Origin: Riptortus pedestris | Lineage: Eukaryota > Arthropoda > Insecta > Hemiptera > Alydidae | Direction: 5' to 3' | DNA: 64,000 bases | Assembly (NCBI GenBank): GCA_019009955.1 | Contig: CM032231.1 | Span: 110,190,001-110,254,000 of the forward strand | In this document: positions 11,378 to 24,125 of the stretch, in pieces | Layout of the letters: each line of letters begins with the position of its first letter | Position numbering within the stretch: the stretch's first letter is position 1 | The notes under the pieces: model-generated | What the model was told of the DNA's origin: nothing | Seen by the model: only the letters and a program-made list of their open reading frames with translations | Databases searched by the model: none | Program-made: the position numbers and the translations under genes

Positions 11378-11500
11378 TTATTATACAAGTGACGAAAGTA
11401 GATCATTTTACAACTCGAGTGAAACGTTTACCCACACGAGCGAAGCGAGTGTGGTAATTTCACGAGATTTGTAAATTCTACTTTCGTCACGAGTGTAATA
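11378..11500. repeat. Imperfect ~120-bp palindrome
   Basis: The left arm (TTATACAAGTGACGAAAGTA...) and the reverse complement of the right arm (TATTACACTCGTGACGAAAG...) match through most of 55-60 bp. The centre reads CACACGAGCGAAGCGAGTGTGG near 11433-11454. It may be a foldback element or the structured end of a larger one. There is no open frame. Confidence 0.7.
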
Positions 11501-12590
11501 TTAAATTTTTTCTGTAATCGTGTAATACATGATCAGATCTAACCAGAATATGAACAAAATTAGGATGTTGTGAAGATTATGGTTGTTGGTAGGTTATAAG
11601 CATGGTTGTGAAAGGTGATAAGCAAAGTTATAAAACAACTAGTGATGATTGTGAAGTAGTGCAGGTTATAAACAAGGAAGGTAATTATTATTATATTAAA
11701 ATTTTAAAATATATTGATTATTCCATCAATAATTCATTCACATTTCAATTTATTTTGTTAAAATAAATTCTTACAATGTTAAGAAACATTTAAAAGCATT
11801 TAATTTCCAACTTCAAATTATTTTTTAATTTATGCTTATTACTAATTAAGAAGGCAATTAGCTTTCTTCAGTTGTGAAGAAAGTGATTACTTTCTTCACT
11901 CTATTGCAAAATGTTCCACTTTCTTCACTCATTTCAGTTTAGTAATGTTACCATTATTCAACGATTAAAGAAAAATGTTATTAATAGTAGAAATTAGATA
12001 CTTTTTATTTCATCCTTTTTATTAGAGATTTTAATATTCATCTACTTTAATTTTTTACTTTAATTATCACAAATACACACTATTCTAGCTAAAACTTTTA
12101 ATTAAATTTAAAGTCTCATTAATGATTATACGGAATTGTGTAATGTTTAAATCAACTTAAATTTTCTAGAATTTAACTTTCTCTCGAAAAAAGGCAAACA
12201 CAACGTTCTAATGGCGGGAAACGGAGTAAAAGCTTATAGGAGAACCTTCTTTTCACAAAACCTTTTATCAAAATGCTCCAATAAAATAAAAATAAATCCC
12301 TCCCATTCTCTTTACACTCACAATCTACCCTGTATCCGAGGCTTAGCTATATAGCTTCCCAGTGTAACATATCATCTTTTTAACCTCACAACTACTTTTA
12401 TGGCATTGTTCCCAAAGAAATCTAAGTTTTATAAAATGTATCGCTCTCCCTCTCTCTCTTATTGTCTTGGACGTTTTCAGTTTTTAAAAAATTCGAAACG
12501 TTTTAAATGACTGTTGTTCTGGTAGGCATAAACAAAACATAATAAACAATATGTGTCGGTCAGCTAACACTGAATATAATATGAACTTTT
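11501..12590. other. Unassigned AT-rich DNA
   Basis: About 1.1 kb without a recognised gene or repeat family. Confidence 0.35.
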
Positions 12591-12715
12591 AGCAGATTTC
12601 CCTTAAGGGAAATCAGCTATTGAGGTTGTACTCATGACAGAATTTTAGAAATTTTTCTTCAAATGTCCATCGATCCTACCTAGTAGATGACGAAAATGAG
12701 GTCCGTTAAAAACTG

Positions 12716-12786
<71 letters not shown>

Positions 12787-13438
12787 ACGTTTTTATTACC
12801 AAAACCAGTAATTAACGTTTTTAATAAGAGTTCTTTTGGATAGCAAAATTAAATACTCGCAAGTTTCACAGTTTTTATCACTGCACAATTTATTTGGACA
12901 ATGCACAATAAACTTTGTAATTATTCTTAATTACTACTCACAGTATAGACTAATAGCGTCACTGTTATTCAGATTACACAGTCCAATAATTCACTCACGG
13001 TCACTGAAATTCACAACAAGACGGCCTGCACTGTCCTTTGCTTCGCGGTACTGCAGTGTCTTAAACACGGCACTAAAATTTCGGTGATTCAGATAAAAGT
13101 TCTTCTGATTCATTATAAAGTACTAGTTGTAGTAACTTTTTAATAAAATGTACATAATATATTCTGATAGTAGTTATTTTCCATTCCGGTGGAGATTATT
13201 TCTGTCTGTCTATTCATCTCTGAGAGGATGCTGACCTGCTAGTTTACAATTCAGACGTGGGAGGTTATTCAAATGTTAATTGACTGATAGATTTCTCATT
13301 ATCGTTTGTATTTATTCACTTAATATTCACGGTGATGTAACGTGTTACCAGTATGTAGATTTATCTATTGTTAACCTAGAGTAGTTAAAACTTTACATGG
13401 GAAATATTCTTAGTTTACGCAGTCCCTGCATGACAGAC
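12591..13438 (-). mobile_element. HINE-like element, long subfamily, with embedded LTR piece
   Basis: The 3' hairpin (TTTCCCTTAAGGGAAA, about 12597) is on the left and the decayed 5' end GTCTGTCATGCAGGGACTGC ends at 13438. The (TA)n tract (about 12718-12782) is followed directly by 12783-13075, the left part of the TGTTACG LTR, which replaces part of the interior. From about 13085 the long-subfamily sequence resumes. Confidence 0.8.
12783..13075 (-). mobile_element. Truncated gypsy-type LTR fragment
   Basis: It matches the left part of the 8778-9657 LTR from TGTTACGTTTTTATTACC to about 'acacggcactaaa'. Its right part is missing. It begins exactly at the end of a TA tract. Confidence 0.8.
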
Positions 13439-13647
13439 TTGTTTTCTTCTAAATAGTGATTTATTCAAATGTAAATTACTCTAAATGTAATTTGAAGTGT
13501 CTTTAATTGAAATATTTACGAGGGGAGGTCAAAAAGTTCCCGGCCTAACTATGAAGGAGGGAATTAAGATAAAGGACTTTGAGCTTGTCATGTTTACCTA
13601 ATTCATAGTAATACTCACACAATTTTTTCTAATCCTACTATCACTTG

Positions 13648-13695
<48 letters not shown>

Positions 13696-14157
13696 CTTTT
13701 ATTATCATCAGTTTGCACTTGTCTTTAAAATGAGCAACATTGAGTACAGAGCTGTGATGAAATTCTTAGTCAAAGAAGGCATAAGGCCTTAAATAAAATT
13801 ATTATTTGGGGGGTTTAGAAAAATTAATAAATTGATGTAATAAATGTATAAATAACAAAGGACATTATATTGAAAAATAATGCACGTTTTTTTGTTTTTA
13901 TTTCATTTCCTTATGGGTCAGGCCGGGAACTTTTTGACCTCCCCTCGTATACATCTCTAATAATTTAGGTTCACTTTGGCCACCATTATCATCTGTCAAT
14001 CACATGCGCTGGCTTTCCTGTCCATTACGTGGGAAACCGTAGGGTCCTTCTTCAATTTGTCAACCCATCTCATCTTTAGTCACCTCCCAGCCCGGGTTAC
14101 TGTACCTATTAGATATTCAAAGCTCTCTACATTTTGGAAGGATAGGTCCCCCTACTC
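13439..14157. repeat. Segment duplicated at 22696-22981 (LINE 3' part)
   Basis: Excluding the MITE at 13519-13947, this stretch is nearly identical to 22696-22981. Both copies lie immediately outside the 5' end of a long-subfamily HINE. On the minus strand part of it reads as a LINE C-terminus (FQNVESFEYLIGTVTRAGR, then a frame giving RWVDKLKKDPTVSHVMDRKA). Confidence 0.8.
13519..13947 (+). mobile_element. Mariner-derived MITE with 28-bp perfect TIRs
   Basis: The terminal inverted repeats begin CGAGGGGAGGTCAAAAAGTT and are identical over 28 bp. TA is present on both sides (13517-13518, 13948-13949). Inside, ATG at 13730 opens a 20-codon frame (MSNIEYRAVMKFLVKEGIRP then stop) that resembles the start of mariner-family transposases, so this is an internal-deletion derivative of an autonomous mariner. 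A TA tract lies at about 13653-13692. The duplicated segment at 22.7 kb shows the uninterrupted target (AATATTTATATATCTC). Confidence 0.93.
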
Positions 14158-14480
14158 TCAATCTTGTTTCGAGATGTAGGTTACGGCTCGCTACCGTGCA
14201 CTTCGTACTTTCTCGGTTTACTTTTCAAGTCTACCTCTTTTGCCGCTGATATCATTAAAGCGGGAGTCTTTCTTGTTCATGCTTCAGAATCTGCATGTGC
14301 TAGGAATTTTCGCATCTTGCTTTCCCTTACTCTTTCATTCGTCTTGGAAGCTCCACCTTCTCCAAGGCCAGTAGCTTCAACAAGATAGCAGATAAACAGT
14401 CAACTTGGCTCAATCCTGACTTATCGTCGAATACTTCAGTCAATTCCCCCATTGAACTAAAACCCGACAGGAGGAGCCAT
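14158..14480 (-). pseudogene. LINE reverse transcriptase fragment
   Basis: On the minus strand the frame contains DDKSGLSQVDCLSAILLKLL followed by ALEKV, matching the RT block '(G)xxQGDxLSPxLFNLALExV' of non-LTR elements. The Gly of QGD is replaced by Val. It continues, with frameshifts, into the FEYLIGTVTRAGR segment at lower coordinates, so 13950-14480 is one decayed minus-strand LINE 3' half. The N-terminal part of the 148-codon frame (up to 14773) has no motif I recognise. Confidence 0.6.
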
Positions 14481-15090
14481 TGGTACAAGACCTCTTCGAT
14501 CTGACATGTTTCCCTGGAAATCTCAGTTTCGACTTCTTCTTTTTCCAGAAGCGAGACTTCTATCGACTGAATCATAAGCTGCTTGGAAGTCAGCCAATAG
14601 GGACATTCAAATCTTGACCTACCTTCTAAGCTTTCATAAGTATCTGTTTGAGGGTAAATATCTGATCCTTGCTTCTGCGTAGGGCCCATTATGAAAGGTA
14701 TGGGTTCATTCTGTAAAGATTTATAAAAGTAAGGATTTTGAAAGCTACTAGGAAAAGGGGTGACTCCTCTCATTTTGAAGTATTTCTTCTAAAACATATA
14801 TGTGTGTGCCTATATTTATTATTTATCTCTTTTTCTTACACAAACGCGCGCGTGCACTCAATGTACATGTACGCTCGTGATAGTTTCTAATTATTTGGCT
14901 ATTTTAGATATTTTATGTGTTCTCATTTAATGTTTCTTCCCTTAAGTTGATCATTCGTTCATTTTGTTGTGATCTGTTGTGGTCCCAATATTTTTAGAAA
15001 TATTACAAGGTCATTCCATATTTAGTTATAGTAAATTAATACCGAATGCCAAGGAAAAACCTACAAAATAAGTAGTCTTTATTGCATTTT

Positions 15091-15215
15091 AACAAATTTC
15101 CCTCAAGGGAAATCAGCTATTGATGTCGTACTCATGACGTAATTTTCAAATTTTTTCTTCAAATGTCCATCGATCCTACCTAGTAGATGACGAAAATGAG
15201 GTCCGTTCAAAACTG
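15091..15215 (-). mobile_element. HINE-like element, 3' end only
   Basis: The 3' hairpin region (TTTCCCTCAAGGGAAA) through 'gaggtccgttcaaaactg' is present. The copy stops where the TA tract should begin and Penelope-like sequence starts. Confidence 0.85.
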
Positions 15216-16130
15216 AAAGCTTTCATAAAGCATGCCGCCAAAACTAATGGATTTGAAACCACCCTCATCCATGGGATTTATGAACGAAGGTCCCTCAAGA
15301 GAAACTTGCCCTCAAACAGTCCTTCAGCTATTTCTAAGAAAATACTAAGAAGCTCCGTTGGTGCGCTATTCCAATTCTAGGAAAACTCTTTGAGAAAATA
15401 GGATGCATTCTAAGTAAGATTGGAGTGGGAGTAGCCAATAAGAGCGTACCGAATCTGGGCGATTTGCTATGCAGTGCCAAAGATCCTATCGATATAAAAT
15501 ACAGGTCCGGTGTCTACAAAATAGGGTGTAGTACATGCAAAGGGTCTTACATCGGCCAAACAGGAAGAAAAATAAGAACATGGTTATCGCACAGATTCGG
15601 AATTTTTCTGCCATCAAGAACAAGAGGGCCATATCGAAGGAGCTCATGAAGTGTATTTATTACATGAGGCCAAGAAAGGTAAAAAACAGAGTTAATGGAG
15701 GGTCTGGAGATTGCGTTGAACAAGAAGCTTATTGGTAATCGCTGCTTGAACAAGAAGACCGATTACTCTAAGTCTGCAATGGTGGGGGTACCTCGATCTT
15801 ATCTCCCGCGTGCCAGCCAGTCACTTGTCGTCTTTCCCAATGAGCGCATGCAAGTAGGTCAGTAAATATATTTTTTAGCTATACCTCAATGGATCTCTCA
15901 CTCTCCGCATTTTATTTTAGGATTTGACTTAAGTCCATTTATTATGTTCACTTCTGTTATATATTTATTTTGTGTTTTTATTTAATGATATTAATGACCC
16001 TGTTGTAATATATAGAGATTTTACAGATGTTATTGTTTTTCATGTGTAGCTCTGAAGATGGAGAAAATAGTCTTCGAAAGCGCTTAGCGCTGAAATAAAA
16101 ATTTGTAAAGAATTGGATGTATTTTTCTCT
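15216..16130 (+). pseudogene. Penelope-like element fragment with GIY-YIG endonuclease
   Basis: The best frame (15425-15649) encodes LLCSAKDPIDIKYRSGVYKI, then GCSTCKGSYIGQTGRKIRT. GVY and YIG (codons near 15511 and 15548) with the intervening CxxC-like Cys pair are the signature of the Penelope-type GIY-YIG domain. Frameshifts follow after 'RTWLS', and homologous-looking sequence (SAIKNKRAIS, then HEAKKGKK, then MEGLEIALNKKLIGN) continues in other frames to about 15850. Upstream, 15216-15400 looks like the linker after the RT (KAFIKHAAKTNGFETTLI). RT catalytic motifs are absent, so it is 5'-truncated. The tail near 16050-16100 has the inverted motif GAAGA/TCTTC and AGCGCTTAGCGCT found near ends of such elements. 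Confidence 0.85.
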
Positions 16131-16880
16131 CTCCAAGTAAAAATATTCTTAACTTCCAACAACACTGCTGTGGAACTTTTATTGATTTTTAGGACAAAAT
16201 ACACCTTCAAAGAAAAATGTATTTGGATTCAGATGTCCGTGAGGCTTCTTTTATGAAATTTATGGCTTAATGAGAAGAATTCATAGAGTATTGGAGTGCT
16301 TGTCTAGGACGCCAAGCGTTGACCCTGATAGTGGGAGAAAATGTGGTATTTAAGTCATATGTTGGACACTGTTCGTTTTTGAATGAAATGTTGACTATCA
16401 AGTTTGATTAGTTTCGGAATTCAACAATTGTAAGTACAGCGAAGAAGATAAACAACGCAAATGGAAGCTATTATCGATTTGAATTTCTATATAGGAGTAA
16501 GGAGAAGCATATGGGCGTTTGAAATCCCCCAACACCTATTCCTTGCTTTGGAAACATGGTGCTGTTTGTCTTCCGAATAACTCTTTGGGGATTAAGCTTC
16601 GGTCTCGAAGCACTCAATACTACAGAGAGGCCTTATCGGCCGCCCCCCCCCCTCATACTCGGTATCTGTTGAGAAGATTAAATAGGAAACTCATGCTGTT
16701 TATGGTGGCCAACCTGTAGCTTCTCGTATCTAACTATTACCTCCAACTCCTATATTAATCTTGATAAATTATTGATTACACTCGAGAGGGTTGGTTAATC
16801 TTGGCTTCTGATCAAATCTCTTCTATCTATGGCTTATCAAAGTCAGTATTCTTATATTTCATTGAGTAAAGGAAAAAGAA
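16131..16880. other. Unassigned DNA
   Basis: No recognised family. A C-run is present near 16643-16652. Short open frames have no motif. Confidence 0.35.
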
Positions 16881-17314
16881 GTCCGTCACGCAAGGGCTGC
16901 GTAAACTAAGCTGATTCCCAACGTGAAGTTTTACAATAGAGAAATTTCACGAGAGCCGAGCAGTTAACGAACGGCCGAACTAGCTTATGGCGGGAAAGTC
17001 ACTTCGTCCGTTAGCCGCCCAGATTTAATAAAAATGCAAATATCTCGGTTAATATTCAAGATAGAGAATAAATGTATTTAACAATATTTATAGTAAAATT
17101 AATTTGCAATAAGATTGATTCTGTACAATTTTTCGATCCGACGTATAGTAACGGAGAAATTTCGAATTTTCGAAAATCCTCCCCTCTAAACCCCCCCCTC
17201 TCACTGGTCCGATTTCAGCCGTTAACAAACTTGATCTTTATTTTTACATAAAACGACTAAATAACGAGTTTGTTAACGATCAAACAAAAATTGCGACCGC
17301 TAGACCGGTAACAG

Positions 17315-17350
<36 letters not shown>

Positions 17351-17475
17351 TTTTGAATGGACCTCATTTTAGTCATCTACTAGGTAGGATCGATGGACAT
17401 TTGAAGAAAAATTTCGAAAATTCCGTCATGAGTACAACCTCAATAGCTGATTTCCCTAAAGGAAAATCTGCTTAA
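16881..17475 (+). mobile_element. HINE-like element, full-length
   Basis: It runs from GTCCGTCACGCAAGGGCTGC to a decayed 3' hairpin (GATTTCCCTAAAGGAAAATC), with the TA tract at about 17321-17346. It is convergent with the next copy, 3' ends facing over about 230 bp. Confidence 0.92.
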
Positions 17476-17702
17476 AGGAATGTGGTGTTTCCAAGGAACA
17501 GAAACGTAGCCAATCCAAGAAAAAGTTTACATCATGGAAGGGAGATTGTTCTGTTTACAATATTTTTTTTATAGGTTAAACACATTTGGCCAACATGCTT
17601 AATAGTTTTTCTCCTACTTATGCTTTTCTCGACATATTTACGTTATGGGAATTTTAATCATATTCTTCTATCTTGTTTTATGATTATTTGTTATAGCATA
17701 TT

Positions 17703-18335
17703 AGTATATTTCCCTTAAGGGAAATGAGCTATTGAGGTCGTACTCAGGACGCGATTTCCGAAAAACTTCGTCAAATGTCCATCGAACCAACCACAGAGAT
17801 GACGAAAATGAGGTCCGTCAAAATTTGATATATATATATATATATATATATTTCTCTGTTAACGCTCTAGCGGTGGCAATTCTCGTTTGATCGTTATCAA
17901 ACTCGATATTTAATCTTTTTATGTAAAAACAATTATCGACTTAGTTAATGGCTAAAATCGGAAAAGTGGGAGGGAGGGTTTTGTGGGGACGATTTTCGAA
18001 AATCCGAAACATCTCCGTTATTATACGTCGGATCGAAAAATTGAATAGATCCAATTTACTATAAATATTCCTATATACATATATGCTTTATTTTGAATAT
18101 TAATCGAGATATTAGAATTATTCAGACTTCAATAAACCGCCACTTCTACTCGTGTTACATAAACAATACTCTGTTATATAATAAACCATATTATTCGAAG
18201 CTTAAATGCCAGATATTGTTTTCAACAGACCTTTATTATACGAGATCCATGCAAATAAATCTGGTGATAGATTTATCTATTGTTAAACTTCACGAGGGAA
18301 ATCTGCTTAGTTTACGCAGCCCCTGCGTGACGGAC
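17703..18335 (-). mobile_element. HINE-like element, full-length
   Basis: The 5' end GTCCGTCACGCAGGGGCTGC is at 18335, the 3' hairpin TTTCCCTTAAGGGAAA is near 17709, and the TA tract is at about 17828-17850. Confidence 0.92.
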
Positions 18336-18436
18336 TTTTCTGTAGTACAAGTTCATTTCACTAACAGTATGGTTTTGAGGGAAAATACGTTTTGATTCCT
18401 TAAACTCTCGACTTTCTAATGGAAATATGCTTATTG

Positions 18437-18982
18437 TCTATCTATAAGTCAGTACAGCATAAGTGCCTATCTATAAGTTAGTACAGTATAAGTGCCTATC
18501 TATAAGTTAGTACAGTATAAGTGCCTATCTATAAGTTAGTACAGTATAAGTGCCTATCTATAAGTTAGTACAGTATAAGTGCCTATCTATAAGTTAGTAC
18601 AGTATAAGTGCCTATCTATAAGTTAGTACAGTATAAGTGCCTATCTATAAGCTAGTACAATATAAGTGCCTATCTACAAGTTAGTACAGTATAGGTGCCT
18701 ATCTACAAGTTAGTACAGTATAAGTGCTTATCTACAAGTTAGTACAGTATAAGTGCATATCTACAAGTTAGTACAGTATAAGTGCTTATCTACAAGTAAG
18801 TACAGTATAAGTGCCTATCTACCAGTTAGTACCGTATAAGTGCCTATCTACAAGTTAGTACAGTATAAGTGCCTATCTACCAGTTAGTACAGTATAAGTT
18901 CCTATCTATAAGTTAGTACAGTATAAGTGCCTATCTATAAGTTAGTACAGTATAAGTGCTGATTACCTATCTATAAGTTCGT
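18437..18982 (+). repeat. 29-bp minisatellite, about 18-19 units
   Basis: The unit is GTGCCTATCTATAAGTTAGT plus ACAGTATAA. The first eight or so units carry TATAAG, the next block carries TACAAG or TACCAG, and the last two return to TATAAG, so variants are spread in blocks. The array ends directly against a HINE 3' terminus. Confidence 0.95.
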
Positions 18983-19029
18983 ATATGAGTACAGCCTCAA
19001 TTAGCTGATTTCTCTTACGGGAAATCTCT
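18983..19029 (+). mobile_element. HINE 3' terminus abutting the minisatellite
   Basis: 'tatgagtacagcctcaattagctg' followed by the decayed hairpin TTTCTCTTACGGGAAATC is the last ~45 bp of the family. The array therefore may be an internal tandem region of a HINE variant. Confidence 0.75.
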
Positions 19030-19567
19030 TATGACATTGGTCGCCAACCAAAATCCCAATGTGATGTAGAACAAGATTGTTGGATGACACGAATCGGATT
19101 CAACCGAGGGTTTTTTACACGGAGGAGTGTCTTGTCCTTGATTTTCTATACCATTTAAGACGTGATGATGTTTTGATTTTTAAAAAACATTGGCAAAATC
19201 AACCCTTCAAGGGCATTTAAACGTTTTTTCGACTCTGAAAATTCCTATTCCATTAGCTAGTTTCGACAAGGGATATCTGTAGGTAGAGATTATAAAATAA
19301 TATGAATGGTCTATTGTCTTAGTAATCACATTGTAGAGGAGAACAGGGCTACTTTGTACATCAAGATTGATTAGTTCCTCTACCGTCCAGCTTCCTTTGA
19401 AGTATAAAATAATAGTTTGTATCCTCTATGCATCAGATAAAGCAGTGTATATCGTAACATTGAGTGTCAACAGAACATTTAACCTTTGTCTTGTATGTCT
19501 CTGTTTATTACCACAGTTAATAACTAACGTCATAGACTGTCGTGTAATAGTATATATATATTTTTTT
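19030..19567. other. Unassigned DNA
   Basis: No gene or known repeat was recognised. Confidence 0.35.
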
Positions 19568-19688
19568 AGCAGATTCCCCTTAAGGGAAATCAGCTATTGA
19601 GGTCGTACTCATGGCGCGAGTTTCGAACAATTTCTTCACTTGTCCATCGATCCTATCCCGGAGATGACTAAATTGAGGTCCGTTCAAA

Positions 19689-19756
<68 letters not shown>

Positions 19757-20247
19757 CCTGTTAACGCTCTAGCGGTCTCAATTTTTGTTTGATCGTTACC
19801 AAACTCGGAATTTAATCGTTTTATGTAAAAAGAAAGATCAAGTTCGTTAACGGCTGAAATCGGACCAGTGGGAGGGGGGGGGGTTTAGAGGGGGGATTTT
19901 CGGAAAATTCAAAATATCTCCGTTATTATGCGTCGGATCGAAAAATTGTATAGAATCAATCTTATTGCAAATTAAATTTACTATAAATATTGTTCTACTA
20001 TACATTTATTCTGTATCGTGAATATTAACCGAGATATTTGCATTTGTATTCTGCATTGGTCGGCAGGAGTGAGCTGTTTGGTACTTTCCGAAGAGAGCTC
20101 TGGCGGCCGTTTTCGTAACTATTCGTCCCTCGTGTATAAGTTTAGTGATCCCTTACTACTTACTACACTTGTTTTTGGGCAGATTTCTCTATTGTAAAAC
20201 TTTACGTGGGAAATCTGCTTAGTTTACGCAGCCCCTGCGTGACGGAC
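19568..20247 (-). mobile_element. HINE-like element, full-length, long (TA)n
   Basis: The 5' end GTCCGTCACGCAGGGGCTGC is at 20247, the 3' hairpin CCCCTTAAGGGAAATC is near 19577, and the TA tract is at about 19695-19753. Confidence 0.93.
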
Positions 20248-20861
20248 TTTCTATATCTGCGTTAACAGTTAATTCTTAGGATATTACTTTCTACTAAATC
20301 GAAAATGCTTATCACACAGACGGAGACAGAAGGTTTGCACGTTCGAAAACACCGAATAAGTCTAACTTATCATTTTCTCACGGTTTTTATTCAAGAAATG
20401 TTAGTTCATTAAATCAGTTAATAACTGGTTTTAACATTTCATCTTTAGCATGTTTTGTGTTGGAACTTCTTGACAGGACGGGAAAAGGCTCTTTCTTACA
20501 TTTTGAAACGTGCTGTAAATCAGCGTCCATCATCTTGACTTTTCAAACCATCATTTGATGTGGCTTTTTATATTTTAGCAGATTACCCTTAAAAGAAACA
20601 GGCTATTGAGGATGTACCCATGACGCTATTTTTGATAAATTTTAAATGCCCATCTATGCTACCCAGGAGATGACGAATATGGTATCCGTACATAATTGTA
20701 TGTATGTATATATACCCTCTAGAGATCGCAATTTTGGTTTGGTGGTTACCATCGATATTTAATCCGTTTATGTAAAAAGGAAGATTAAGTTCGCTAATGG
20801 CAGGAATCGGATAAGTGGGAAAGGGGGTATAGTGAGGGAATTCGAAATATCTCCGCTTTTA

Positions 20862-22130
<1,269 letters not shown>

Positions 22131-22695
22131 TATACGTAGGATTGAAACATTGTATAGAACCAGTCTTATTGTGAATTAAATATTCTATTGATATTGTTAT
22201 AACACATTTATTCTCAATCGTGTATATTAACCGAGATAATTGCATTTTTTTAGTTTTCAGCTTTAAGTAAACCCTCAATCCTACTCATGCCACATAAGCA
22301 ATGCCCTGTTATTTTATAGAATATTTGATTCAAATATTAAATACCTAATATTATTATTAATAGCCCTTTATTCATTATAAATTGCCCTACTAGATATTAG
22401 AGATAGATTAGATACTAGTTTTCAATAAAACGTATATATTAAACTCAAATGTATTTCAGTAGTTATTTTTCTTTCCGGCGACGAATATTTCTGTGTGTCC
22501 ATTCATCTCTGAGAGGATGGCTGACCTGTTAGTTTACAATTCAGACACTGGCGGTTATTAAAATGGTAATTAACTTTCTCATTACCGTTTGTATTTATTC
22601 ACATAATATTCACGGTGATGTTATGTGTTACCAGTATGTAGATTTATCTATTGTAAAACTTCACATGGGAAATCTTCTTAGTTTACGCAGCCCCC

Positions 22696-22981
22696 CTTTT
22701 TTTTATCTAAATAGTGATTTATTCAAATGTAAATTACTCTAAATGTAATTTGAAGTATCTTTAATTGAAATATTTATATATCTCTAATAATTTCGGTTCA
22801 CTTTGTCCGCCATTATCATCTGTCAATCACATGCGCTGGTTTTCCTCTCCATTGCGTGGAAAACCGTAGGGTCCTTCTTCAATTTGTCAACCCATCTCAT
22901 CTTTAGTCACCTCCCAGCCCGGGTTACTGTACCTATTAGATATTCAAAGCTCTCTACATTTTGGAAGGATAGGTCCCCCTA
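22696..22981. repeat. Duplicate of 13439-14157 without the MITE
   Basis: Nearly identical to the segment beside the HINE at 12591-13438, but lacking the 429-bp MITE and ending abruptly at 22981 inside the LINE-like frame. Confidence 0.85.
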
Positions 22982-23475
22982 CAGAATATGATATGAAATT
23001 CGCTGAGCACGCGGGCCAATACTCATCTATGATTGAATGAAATCATTTCAATCCTTTACCGTTGAGGTTGCTATTTTTTTTTTAAGAGTTACCTCAAATA
23101 TATAAATTTGAAATTCGTTAAAATGTTAGAACAGTTGAAAAATATCAAATGCTCTGGGTTGTTTATGTTAGAAATCCTTGAATACCCCATCCTAAATAGC
23201 GTGGCTGACCCTGTAACCACAGAATGTACCACGGAAGCCCTCGTGTCCGGGATACTAATGTCCAGTTTATGAAAAGTTAATTGAGGTCATTAACATTCCT
23301 CCAACATTTCTATAAGAAGAAACATGGAAGGCAATTTTGTGAGTTCGCATTGTTAAGGATTTATTCTTTAACAAACCATTGTTTAGTTGCATAAAAGGGG
23401 ATTTAAGTTTTGCACAGTTCTTCTTTAAATTTATGTTTACTTTTCTCAACTCAAAAAATAAAAAGAAAAAAAAAA
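22982..23475. other. Unassigned DNA
   Basis: No gene or repeat family was recognised, apart from an A/G-run at about 23455-23484. Confidence 0.35.
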
Positions 23476-23928
23476 GGGGGGGGGATTCTTAAACTAAGCA
23501 GATTTTTCATTTCCTGGTATAACTGACTTCCAGGTCGAATTTCAGCCAGTAACGCTTACAATCTTCAGTGTTGAATGAAACAGGTAAACTTCTAGTGCAG
23601 CGAAGAACAAACAAACATTTTCAAGTTCAGAACGAAAAATCATAATAGATGACGTCGTTATGATCACATAACATATTTCAATGTATCTTACAATGGAAAA
23701 GCCATATTGGTATTTAACCTGGAATGATGTAGGTTATTGCTAATATGACAAGAATAGGAAGGGGATTTATTCAGGTTGAAAACTTAAAAATGCAGATATC
23801 TCGGTTAATAGACAAAATATTGAAAAAATATAAATAACATTCATATACCATTAAATGTATAATATAATAATGGCCATATTTCAAAATTTCCGAATCCCTC
23901 TCCCACTGATCTGATTGCGTTCACTAAC

Positions 23929-23984
<56 letters not shown>

Positions 23985-24100
23985 GAACGGACCTCATTTT
24001 CGTCATCTCCTGGGTTGGGACGATGGACATTTGAAAATCCTTTTCGCAAATAGCGTCATCAGTACATCCTGAATAGCTGATTTCTCTTAAGAGAATCTGA
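23476..24100 (+). mobile_element. HINE-like element, diverged
   Basis: The 5' tip is decayed ('cttaaactaagcagattt'). The middle, the TA tract (about 23932-23978) and the 3' end GATTTCTCTTAAGAGAATC remain in family order. Confidence 0.8.
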
Positions 24101-24125
24101 ACTTTTTTTTTTTTTTAATTTAAAT

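Noticed and set aside
16050..16100. Complete hammerhead ribozyme in the Penelope-like tail
   Set aside because: CTGAAGA and CGAAAG resemble core pieces, but the required CUGAUGA core and stem arrangement are not met by eye.
18437..18982. Possible CRISPR-like array
   Set aside because: Units are contiguous 29-bp repeats without unique spacers, in a eukaryotic TE-rich setting.
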